Made by a program: the position numbers and the translations under genes. The notes under the pieces are model-generated. The model searched no databases, was not told the DNA's origin, and saw only the letters and a program-made list of their open reading frames with translations. This document shows, in pieces, positions 57,540-64,000 of a stretch of 64,000 nucleotides of DNA. Every line of letters starts with the position of its first letter. Positions within the stretch are counted from its first letter, which is position 1. This DNA is from Modestobacter sp. VKM Ac-2984 (GTDB taxonomy: Bacteria > Actinomycetota > Actinomycetes > Mycobacteriales > Geodermatophilaceae), in the NCBI RefSeq assembly GCF_026967985.1, contig NZ_JAPVBJ010000001.1, positions 62,001 to 126,000 on the forward strand, written 5' to 3'.

Positions 57540-58082
57540 ATGAGCACCGACTACTCCAGGGCGCTGGGCGCCCGCCTGCGGGCCATCCGCAACCAGCAAG
57601 GGCTGTCGTTGCAGGGCGTGGAAGACAAGTCCCACGGCCGGTGGAAGGCCGTCGTCGTCGGCTCCTACGAGCGCGGCGACCGCGCGGTCACCGTGCAGCG
57701 GCTGTCCGAGCTGGCCGTCTTCTACGGCGTGCCCGTCTCCGAGCTGCTGCCGGACCCGCGGCCGAGCTCCGCGGTCACCAAGAGCACGAAGATCGTGCTC
57801 AACCTGGAGTCGCTGGGCTCGCTGCCGGCCGACGAGGCCGGCCCGCTGGCCCGCTACGCCTCGACGATCCAGGCGCAGCGGCACGACTACAACGGCAAGG
57901 TGCTCTCGATCCGCGCCGAGGACCTGAAGTCGCTGGCGATCATCTACGACATGAGCCCCGACGAGCTGACCACCCGGCTCATCGAGTGGGGTGTGCTCTC
58001 CCCGGGCGCCGACGGCGTCGGCTACGCCACCGAGGACGACGACGAGGCGAACTGGGGCGACCGCCGCCGCGCGCCGCGCTGA
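57540..58082 (+). CDS. bldD: BldD-type developmental regulator with c-di-GMP motif
   Basis: A 180-residue repressor. The N-terminal XRE helix-turn-helix spans about residues 1-70 (ARLRAIRNQQGLSLQGVEDK). The C-terminal domain (about 80-160) carries R114-x-D116, eight residues, R125-x-x-D128, the RXD-X8-RXXD signature that binds tetrameric c-di-GMP in Streptomyces BldD, at the same residue numbers. Outside Streptomyces the role is less known; a global repressor of development or growth-phase genes is likely. A BldD-like box overlaps its promoter. ATG at 57540 follows GCAGAGG. Confidence 0.95.
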   Translation: MSTDYSRALGARLRAIRNQQGLSLQGVEDKSHGRWKAVVVGSYERGDRAVTVQRLSELAVFYGVPVSELLPDPRPSSAVTKSTKIVLNLESLGSLPADEAGPLARYASTIQAQRHDYNGKVLSIRAEDLKSLAIIYDMSPDELTTRLIEWGVLSPGADGVGYATEDDDEANWGDRRRAPR

Positions 58083-58112
58083 CGAAGGCCCCCGGCAGGG
58101 CGCTGAACGGGT

Positions 58113-58143
58113 ACGGCCCACTCTGGTCTCCAGAGTGGGCCGT
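58113..58143. terminator. Bidirectional terminator hairpin
   Basis: A 14-bp perfect stem (58113-58126 with 58130-58143) and a 3-base loop between bldD and the convergent nusB. Confidence 0.8.
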
Positions 58144-58173
58144 TCGCGTTCGCAGCAGGTGGCTGCGGCTGCC

Positions 58174-58578
58174 TCAGGTGGGGATCTCGGCGCGGACGAT
58201 GCCGCCGAGGACGCCGTTGACGTAGGCCGGCGAGTCGTCGGTGGACAGCGCCTTGGCCAGCTCCACCGCCTCGTCGATGACCACCGCGTCGGGGACGTCG
58301 TCGACCCACAGCAGCTCGAACACGGCCATCCGCAGGATCGCCCGGTCGACGTCGGGCAGCCGGTCCAGCGACCAGCCGGAGGCGTGCTCCTCGATCAGCG
58401 CGTCGATCCGGGCCTGCTGCGCGACGGCGCCCTCGACCAGCCGGACGGCGTGCTCGGGCACCGGCGGGTTGCCGTCGGCGATGCGGTCCCGCAGGACCGT
58501 GAGCGGATCGCTGGAGCGCAGGTCGGCCTCGTAGAGGACGTCGACCGCGCGCTTGCGCGCCTTGGTGCGGGCTGCCAC
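58174..58578 (-). CDS. nusB: Transcription antitermination factor NusB
   Basis: A 134-residue helical protein that, with NusE, binds boxA RNA in rRNA operons. Motifs: ARKRAVDVLYEADLRS (RNA-binding start), LDRLPDVDRAILRMAVFELL, and VINEAVELAK-like VVIDEAVELAKALS followed by YVNGVLGGI. It is normal in length and is last in the aroC-to-nusB series. GTG at 58578. Confidence 0.95.
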   Translation of the reverse strand: MAARTKARKRAVDVLYEADLRSSDPLTVLRDRIADGNPPVPEHAVRLVEGAVAQQARIDALIEEHASGWSLDRLPDVDRAILRMAVFELLWVDDVPDAVVIDEAVELAKALSTDDSPAYVNGVLGGIVRAEIPT

Positions 58579-58582
58579 GAGG

Positions 58583-59143
58583 TCAGCTGACCCGGCCGAG
58601 GTAGCGGCCGTCGCGGGTGTCGATCTTCAGCTTCTCGCCGGTGGTGATGAACAGCGGGACCTGGACCTCCGCACCGGTCTCCAGGGTCGCCGGCTTCGTG
58701 CCGCCGGTGGAGCGGTCGCCCTGCAGGCCCGGGTCGGTGTGCTGCACGACCAGCTCCATGGTCACCGGCAGCTCGACGTACAGCGGGGTCTCGTTGTGCA
58801 CCGCCACCGTGACCTCGGTGTTCTCCAGCAGGTAGTTCGCACCGTCCCCGAGGGTGGTGGCGGGGACGTAGATCTGCTCGAAGGTGTCACCGTCCATGAA
58901 GACGTAGTCGGTGCCGTCGGCGTAGAGGAACGTCATCGACCGCTTGTCGACGTTGGCCGTCTCGATCTTGAGGCCGGCGTTGAACGTCCGGTCGACGACC
59001 TTGCCGGAGAGCACGTTCTTCAGGGTGGTGCGCACGAAGGCGCCACCCTTGCCCGGCTTCACGTGCTGGAAGTCGGTGACTGTCCACAGCTGGCCGTCCA
59101 GGTTGAGGACGGTGCCGTTCTTGAGGTCGTTGGTGGTAGCCAT
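58583..59143 (-). CDS. efp: Elongation factor P
   Basis: A 186-residue tRNA-shaped factor that rescues ribosomes at polyproline. The N-terminal KOW-like domain contains [20 protein letters not shown]; the modified-residue loop reads PGKGG with Lys at the tip. The C-terminal OB domain ends [12 protein letters not shown]. The proline-rich gene at 5180 and other Pro runs in this genome would depend on it. ATG follows directly on the pepQ stop. Confidence 0.96.
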   Translation of the reverse strand: MATTNDLKNGTVLNLDGQLWTVTDFQHVKPGKGGAFVRTTLKNVLSGKVVDRTFNAGLKIETANVDKRSMTFLYADGTDYVFMDGDTFEQIYVPATTLGDGANYLLENTEVTVAVHNETPLYVELPVTMELVVQHTDPGLQGDRSTGGTKPATLETGAEVQVPLFITTGEKLKIDTRDGRYLGRVS

Positions 59144-60256
59144 CTAGAGGACCAGCAGTTCCTTGCTCGTGAGGGTCAACAACTCGGGCTCGTCGTCCGT
59201 GACGATCAAGGTGTCCTCGATCCGGACACCGCCGTGGCCGGGCAGGTACACCCCTGGCTCCACGGTGACGGCCATGCCAGCGGCCAGGGTACCTGCGCCC
59301 AGTGCCGAGATGCCCGGAGCCTCGTGGATCTCCAGGCCGACGCCGTGCCCCAGCCCGTGGGTGAAGTGCTCGCCGTGCCCGGCGGCGACGATGACGTCGC
59401 GGGCTGCCGCGTCCACCGCGGTCACCTCGGCGCCGACCGCCAGCGCCGCCCGGCCGGCCGCCTGCGCGGCCGCCACCAGCTCGTACACCTCGCGCTGCCA
59501 GTCCGCCGCGTGCCCCAGCACCAGGGTGCGGGTCATGTCCGAGTGGTAGCCGTCGACGGTGGCCCCGAAGTCCAGCTTCAGGAAGTCGCCCTCGGTCAGC
59601 TCGGTGGAGTCGGGCCGGTGGTGCGGGATGGCCGAGTTCGCCCCGGCCGCCACGATCGTCTCGAAGCTCGGCGCCTCGGCACCCAGCGCGAGCATCCGGG
59701 CGTCCAGCTCCCGCCCCACCTGCAGCTCGGTGCGCCCGGGGCGCAGGGCACCCTCGGCGGCCAGCTCGGCCAGCGCCGCGTCGGCGACCGCGCAGGCCCG
59801 TCGCAGCGCCTCGATCTCGCCGTCGTCCTTGACCGCGCGCAGCGCCTCCACCGCCCGGCGGATGCTCACCAGCTCCACGGCCGCGCCGTCCTCACCGAGC
59901 AGCCGCTCCAGGCCGCGCAGCTCGTCGACGGTCACGACGTGGGACTCGAAGCCCAGCCGGGTCGCCCCGCCGGTGCGGGCGGCCCGGGCCAGGGCGGGCA
60001 TCGTGGCCCGGTCGACCAGCAGCTCCACGTCGGGCACCTGGGTGCCGGCCTGCGTGGTGTACCGGCCGTCGGTGCCGAAGAGGTCCCCGCTGCCCGCGGA
60101 GCCGCCGTCCGTACCCAGCAGCAGGGCGCCGTTGGAGCCGGTGAAGCCGGTCAGGTAGCGGACGTTGAGCAGGTCGGTGACCAGGACGGCGTCCAGCCCG
60201 GCGACCGCCGCGGCGGCGCGCAGCCGGTCCCGGCGGCCGGCCTCGGGGCGGGTCAC
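59144..60256 (-). CDS. pepQ: Xaa-Pro peptidase (M24 family)
   Basis: A 370-residue metallopeptidase with an N-terminal creatinase-like domain and a pita-bread C-terminal domain. Metal ligands: [17 protein letters not shown] (two Asp), [17 protein letters not shown] (His), and [17 protein letters not shown] (two Glu). It cleaves N-terminal X-Pro bonds. GTG at 60256 overlaps the aroQ stop by 4 bases; the larger frame beyond is antisense shadow over aroQ. Confidence 0.93.
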   Translation of the reverse strand: MTRPEAGRRDRLRAAAAVAGLDAVLVTDLLNVRYLTGFTGSNGALLLGTDGGSAGSGDLFGTDGRYTTQAGTQVPDVELLVDRATMPALARAARTGGATRLGFESHVVTVDELRGLERLLGEDGAAVELVSIRRAVEALRAVKDDGEIEALRRACAVADAALAELAAEGALRPGRTELQVGRELDARMLALGAEAPSFETIVAAGANSAIPHHRPDSTELTEGDFLKLDFGATVDGYHSDMTRTLVLGHAADWQREVYELVAAAQAAGRAALAVGAEVTAVDAAARDVIVAAGHGEHFTHGLGHGVGLEIHEAPGISALGAGTLAAGMAVTVEPGVYLPGHGGVRIEDTLIVTDDEPELLTLTSKELLVL

Positions 60257-60687
60257 CGGGCTCCCCGGGCGGCCAGGTGGCGCAGCGCGAGCTCGTACCC
60301 CTGCACCCCGAGCCCGACGATCACCCCGTCGGCCACGGCCGAGACGTAGGAGTGGTGCCGGAACGGCTCGCGGGTGTGCACGTTGCTGATGTGCACCTCG
60401 ACCACCGGGGCGGGCACCGCCGCGAGCGCGTCGCGGAGGACGACCGAGGTGTGCGACCACCCGCCGGGGTTGATCACCACCGGGTCGCCGGCGTCGGTCG
60501 CGTCGTGCACCCAGCCGAGCAGCTCGCCCTCGGAGTCGGTCTGCCGGACGACGACGTCCAGCCCCAGCTCGGCGGCGGCGGCCTCGATCAGCTGCACCAG
60601 CTCGGCGTGGGTCGTCGTGCCGTAGACCTCGGGCTCGCGGGTCCCGAGCCGGCCGAGGTTGGCGCCGTTGAGCACCTGGATCGTCAT
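60253..60687 (-). CDS. aroQ: 3-dehydroquinate dehydratase, type II
   Basis: A 144-residue dodecameric shikimate-pathway enzyme. Active-site features are [17 protein letters not shown] (Arg and Tyr), [16 protein letters not shown] and [15 protein letters not shown]. Here the loop Asn-Leu-Gly and catalytic Tyr are both present. ATG at 60687 overlaps the aroB stop by 4 bases. Confidence 0.95.
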   Translation of the reverse strand: MTIQVLNGANLGRLGTREPEVYGTTTHAELVQLIEAAAAELGLDVVVRQTDSEGELLGWVHDATDAGDPVVINPGGWSHTSVVLRDALAAVPAPVVEVHISNVHTREPFRHHSYVSAVADGVIVGLGVQGYELALRHLAARGAR

Positions 60688-61748
60688 GCACGGTCTCCGT
60701 TCACGGCTTCCCAGGCGGCGTCCAGCCAGGCCTGGTCGGGGTCGGTCAGGATGCCCGGCGCACCGAGCCCGTCGAGGACGACGAAGCGCAGCGAGGCACC
60801 GCGGGCCTTCTTGTCCACCCGCATCACCGACTGCAGCTGGGCCCAGTCGCCCCGGTAGGTGGTGGGCAGCCCCATGGCGGCGACCAGCTCACGGTGCCGG
60901 TCGGCGTCGGCGCGGGACAGCCGCCCGGCCTGGCAGGCCAGTTCGGCGGCGAACACCAGCCCGACCGCCACCGCCTCGCCGTGCCGCCAGCCGAAGTCCT
61001 CGACCCGCTCGATCGCGTGCCCCAGGGTGTGCCCGTAGTTGAGGAACTCCCGGCGCCCGGTGTCGTAGAGGTCGTCGGTCACGGCGTCGGCCTTGACCTG
61101 GACGGCGCGTGCGATCAGCTCGGCGGTGTCCGCCCGGCCCGTCGGGTCGGCCGCCAGCAGCTCCAGGACGCGGCCGTCGGCGATGAACCCGCACTTGACG
61201 ACCTCGGCCAGCCCGGAGCGGAACTCCGCCGCGGGCAGCCCGGCCAGCGCGTCGGTGTCGGCCAGCACCGCCGCCGGCGGGTGGAAGGCCCCGACCAGGT
61301 TCTTGCCGGCCGCGGTGTTGATGCCGGTCTTGCCCCCGACCGCGGCGTCGACCATGGCCAGCAGGCTGGTGGGCACCTGCACCACCCGGATGCCGCGGGT
61401 CCAGGTGGCGGCGAGGAACCCGGCCAGGTCGGTGACCGCTCCCCCGCCGACGCCGACCACGGCGTCGGACCGGGTGAGCCCCAGCCGGCCGAACTCCTCC
61501 CAGGCCCCGGCGGCGACCTCGGCGGTCTTGGCCGCCTCGCCGTCGGGGACGACGACCGCCTCGGCGGCGACCCCGGCCTGCTGCAGCGTCTCGACCGCGG
61601 CACCGGCCGCCGCGGCCAGCGACCGGCTGTGCACGACGGCGGCGCGGGCGGTGCCGTCGAGCAGCAGCCCCAGCCGGGCCTGCACCCCCGGGCCGATGAG
61701 CACGTCGTAGGGCCGGTCGCCGCCGACGGTGATCCGCTGGGCGGTCAC
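60684..61748 (-). CDS. aroB: 3-dehydroquinate synthase
   Basis: A 354-residue NAD- and metal-dependent enzyme converting DAHP to dehydroquinate. Motifs: [26 protein letters not shown] (NAD loop), [20 protein letters not shown], and the metal-binding [15 protein letters not shown] at 61748 overlaps the aroK stop by 4 bases. Confidence 0.96.
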   Translation of the reverse strand: MTAQRITVGGDRPYDVLIGPGVQARLGLLLDGTARAAVVHSRSLAAAAGAAVETLQQAGVAAEAVVVPDGEAAKTAEVAAGAWEEFGRLGLTRSDAVVGVGGGAVTDLAGFLAATWTRGIRVVQVPTSLLAMVDAAVGGKTGINTAAGKNLVGAFHPPAAVLADTDALAGLPAAEFRSGLAEVVKCGFIADGRVLELLAADPTGRADTAELIARAVQVKADAVTDDLYDTGRREFLNYGHTLGHAIERVEDFGWRHGEAVAVGLVFAAELACQAGRLSRADADRHRELVAAMGLPTTYRGDWAQLQSVMRVDKKARGASLRFVVLDGLGAPGILTDPDQAWLDAAWEAVNGDRA

Positions 61749-62275
61749 GGGGTGCCCGCCCCGACGGCGGTGAGCACGTCGGCCACCACGTCCTCGACCG
61801 GACGGGCCGAGGTGACGACGGTCGCGGTGGCGACCTCGGCGTAGAGCGGGGCGCGGGTCTCGAGCATGGTCCGCAGCATGGCGCGTGGGTTGACCGCCAG
61901 CAGCGGCCGGTCGCGGGACAGCCCCACCCGCTTGGCCGCCGAGGTGACGTCGACGTCCAGCCAGACCACCGCGCCGCCGGACCGCCCGTGGGCGACCAGC
62001 CGCTCCCGGGTGGCGGCGCTGGTGACCGCGCCGCCGCCGAGGGCCAGGACGCCGTCGTGCTCGGCCAGCGCACGGGCCACGGCCTGCTCCTCCAGCGCCC
62101 GGAAGTGCGGTTCGCCCTGCTGCACGAAGAGGTCGGCCACCGTGGTCCCGGTCTGGGCCTCCACGTCGGCGTCGGTGTCCCGGAACGGCAGGTCGAGGGC
62201 CCGCGCGACCGCTGCGCCCACCGTCGTCTTGCCCGACGCGGGCGGCCCCACCACGACCAGCGCGGGGCCGCTCAC
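61745..62275 (-). CDS. aroK: Shikimate kinase
   Basis: A 176-residue ATP-dependent kinase. P-loop [15 protein letters not shown], shikimate-binding [22 protein letters not shown], and the LGGGAV loop are all present. GTG at 62275 overlaps the aroC stop by 4 bases. Confidence 0.95.
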   Translation of the reverse strand: MSGPALVVVGPPASGKTTVGAAVARALDLPFRDTDADVEAQTGTTVADLFVQQGEPHFRALEEQAVARALAEHDGVLALGGGAVTSAATRERLVAHGRSGGAVVWLDVDVTSAAKRVGLSRDRPLLAVNPRAMLRTMLETRAPLYAEVATATVVTSARPVEDVVADVLTAVGAGTP

Positions 62276-63450
62276 CGGTAGGTCAGGGCGTCGAGGTAGC
62301 CCTGCACGTTCCGGCGGGTCTCCGGCACCGAGTCCCCGCCGAACTTCTCCAGCACCGCGTCGGCGAGCACCAGGGCGACCATCGCCTCCATGACCACGCT
62401 GCCGCGGGGCACGGCACAGGCGTCGCTGCGCTGGTTGATCGCGACCGCGGCCTCACCGGTGGCGGTGTCGATGGTGGCCAGCGCACGCGGCACCGTGCTG
62501 ATCGGCTTCATCGCGGCGCGCACCCGCAGCACCTCGCCGTTGGTCATGCCGCCCTCGATGCCGCCGGCCCGGTCGGTGCGCCGGGACAGCCGGTCGCCGT
62601 CCACGTCGATCTCGTCGTGGGCGACCGAGCCGCGCCGGCGGGCGGTCTCCAGCCCGTCACCCACCTCGACGGCCTTGACCGACTGCACGCCCATCAGCGC
62701 CCCGGCCAGCCGGGAGTCCAGCCGGCGGTCCCAGTGCACGTGGCTGCCCAGGCCCGGCGGCAGGCCGTGGACGACCACCTCGATCACCCCGCCCAGGGTG
62801 TCGCCGGACTTGCGGGCGTCGTCGATCTCGGCGGTCATCCGCGCACTGGTGGCCGGGTCGGCACAGCGCACCGGGTCCTCGTCCACCCGCGGGTTGTCCT
62901 CCGGCCCGGGCAGCACCCCGTCGGGGACGGCGACCGGCCCGATCGCGACCACGTGGCTGACCACCCGCACCCCGAGCACCTGGTGCAGGAAGGCCTGCGC
63001 CACGGTGCCCAGCGCGACGCGGGCGGCGGTCTCCCGCGCGCTCGCCCGCTCCAGCACGGGGCGGACGTCGTCGAAGCCGTACTTCTGCATGCCGGCGAGG
63101 TCGGCGTGACCGGGGCGCGGGCGGGTGAGCGGGGCGTTGCGCGCCTGGCCATCCAGCACGTCCGGGTCGACCGGGTCCGCGGCCATCACGCTCTGCCACT
63201 TCGGCCATTCGGTGTTGCCGACCTGGACGGCGATCGGCCCACCCTGGGTCACCCCGTGCCGGACGCCGCCGGTGAGGGTGACGACGTCCTCCTCGAAGCT
63301 CATCCGCGCACTGCGGCCGTGGCCGAGGCGGCGGCGGGAGAGCTGGGCGTCGAGGTCGGTGGTCTGCACCCGCACCCCGGCGGGCAGCCCCTCCAGGATG
63401 GCGGTGAGCTGTTGACCGTGCGACTCACCTGCGGTCAACCAGCGCAACAT
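62272..63450 (-). CDS. aroC: Chorismate synthase
   Basis: A 392-residue FMN-dependent enzyme, the last of the shared aromatic pathway. Motifs: [49 protein letters not shown], and [23 protein letters not shown] at 63450 has CAGAAT exactly 7 bases upstream and no ribosome site, so a leaderless promoter in front of the aroC-K-B-Q operon is likely. The 35-bp gap to the prepilin peptidase gene supports an independent start. Confidence 0.96.
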   Translation of the reverse strand: MLRWLTAGESHGQQLTAILEGLPAGVRVQTTDLDAQLSRRRLGHGRSARMSFEEDVVTLTGGVRHGVTQGGPIAVQVGNTEWPKWQSVMAADPVDPDVLDGQARNAPLTRPRPGHADLAGMQKYGFDDVRPVLERASARETAARVALGTVAQAFLHQVLGVRVVSHVVAIGPVAVPDGVLPGPEDNPRVDEDPVRCADPATSARMTAEIDDARKSGDTLGGVIEVVVHGLPPGLGSHVHWDRRLDSRLAGALMGVQSVKAVEVGDGLETARRRGSVAHDEIDVDGDRLSRRTDRAGGIEGGMTNGEVLRVRAAMKPISTVPRALATIDTATGEAAVAINQRSDACAVPRGSVVMEAMVALVLADAVLEKFGGDSVPETRRNVQGYLDALTYR

Positions 63451-63485
63451 GCCGGCGATTCTGCCAGTCGACGGCGCACCTCCCG

Positions 63486-64000
63486 TCAGGGCATGGGCAT
63501 CGCGGCAGCCAGCCCCAGGGCGACGTAGGCGCCCACCAGCAACGGCGGGCCGAACGCCACGGCCGTGCGCCAGCCGACTCGGCCCAGGGCGATGAGCAGC
63601 AGCGAGCCCAGCGCGCCGAGCACGAACCCGGCCAGCACCCCCGCCACCAGCACGCTCCAGCCCACCCAGCCCAGGAGGAGGGCGAGCAGGCCGAGCAGCT
63701 TGACGTCGCCGCCGCCGAGACCGCCGGGGTGGACGACCCGCGCGAGGGTGCCCAGGCCGAACACCACCGCGGCGGCGACGACCCCCCGGGCCAGCGCGGG
63801 CCAGGTGCCCAGCACCGCGGCGTCCACGAGCAGGGCGAGGGCGCAGGCAGCGACCGCCGGGAAGGTGACCCGGTCGGGCAGCCGGTGCCGGGCCAGGTCG
63901 ACCCCGGCCAGCACCACCGCGGCCGCCCCGAACCAGGCGAACGCGACGGTGGCCGGCCGCAGACCGGCCAGTGCCGGTGCGGCGGCGAGCGCCACGGCGG
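63486..64000 (-). CDS. Type IV prepilin peptidase (A24), probably cut by the window edge
   Basis: About 170 visible residues with six hydrophobic helices and both catalytic aspartates of the TadA/prepilin-peptidase group: Asp in [16 protein letters not shown] and Asp in [16 protein letters not shown]. It processes pilins or competence/secretion pseudopilins in the membrane. A GTG at 63995 could be the start, but the frame continues to the edge, so the 5' end may be missing. Lack of the N-terminal methyltransferase domain fits the short actinobacterial form. Confidence 0.75.
   Translation of the reverse strand, partial: AVALAAAPALAGLRPATVAFAWFGAAAVVLAGVDLARHRLPDRVTFPAVAACALALLVDAAVLGTWPALARGVVAAAVVFGLGTLARVVHPGGLGGGDVKLLGLLALLLGWVGWSVLVAGVLAGFVLGALGSLLLIALGRVGWRTAVAFGPPLLVGAYVALGLAAAMPMP

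Overview
The window is GC-rich DNA (mostly C/G third codon positions, many GTG starts) from an actinobacterium. Lineage markers are BldD with the c-di-GMP signature, an actinobacterial integration host factor (mIHF), a helicase-dead PriA, and a single-cysteine ArsC of the mycothiol type. The gene order aroCKBQ-pepQ-efp-nusB / bldD / pyrR-B-C-carAB-D-F / mihF-gmk-rpoZ-coaBC-metK-priA / def-fmt-rsmB / rpe-ribDE-BA-H-hisEG is the standard chromosomal order of the phylum. A Geodermatophilaceae-like organism (Blastococcus, Modestobacter, Geodermatophilus) is my best guess, but this is inference. The region is ordinary chromosome: I see no plasmid, prophage, insertion sequence, CRISPR array, rRNA or tRNA.

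Left third (1-28,300) is accessory: transporters, small regulators and stress genes, many in divergent or convergent pairs. It holds a truncated MFS exporter, malQ, a hydrolase with a perfect 57-bp internal duplication, an AraC regulator, a proline-rich protein behind a perfect SOS box, a GlxA/DJ-1 pair, a MurE-like ligase, an ArsR-controlled flavoprotein, an arsenic locus (acr3-arsC-arsC with divergent arsR), and a purine-type permease/PucR/DUF2877 group.

Middle (28,284-44,235) runs mainly on the minus strand: rpe-ribD-ribE-ribBA-ribH-hisE-hisG (riboflavin plus two histidine genes), def-fmt-rsmB (translation start and rRNA methylation), an ArsR/SRPBCC pair, priA and metK. Plus-strand inserts are an aldehyde dehydrogenase, a possible leader peptide with an HTH gene, and a small membrane-associated protein.

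Right third (44,362-64,000) is almost solid minus-strand housekeeping: coaBC, rpoZ, gmk, mihF, the complete UMP pathway (pyrR, pyrB, pyrC, carA, carB, pyrD, pyrF) joined by 4-base stop/start overlaps, divergent bldD, then nusB, efp, pepQ and the shikimate genes aroQ, aroB, aroK, aroC, ending in a prepilin peptidase cut by the window edge.

The most interesting signals outside genes are these. (1) A two-copy, 56-58 bp structured repeat (hisE-hisG gap and coaBC-rpoZ gap) shares its ends and loop, while both stems differ by pair-preserving changes. (2) About 15 starts have a TAnnnT-like hexamer exactly 6-7 bases upstream and no ribosome site, pointing to leaderless transcription. (3) A PyrR-binding RNA loop lies just before the pyrR ribosome site. 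(4) Several inverted-repeat operators sit beside ArsR- or PucR-type regulators. I did not find a clear new multi-gene system.
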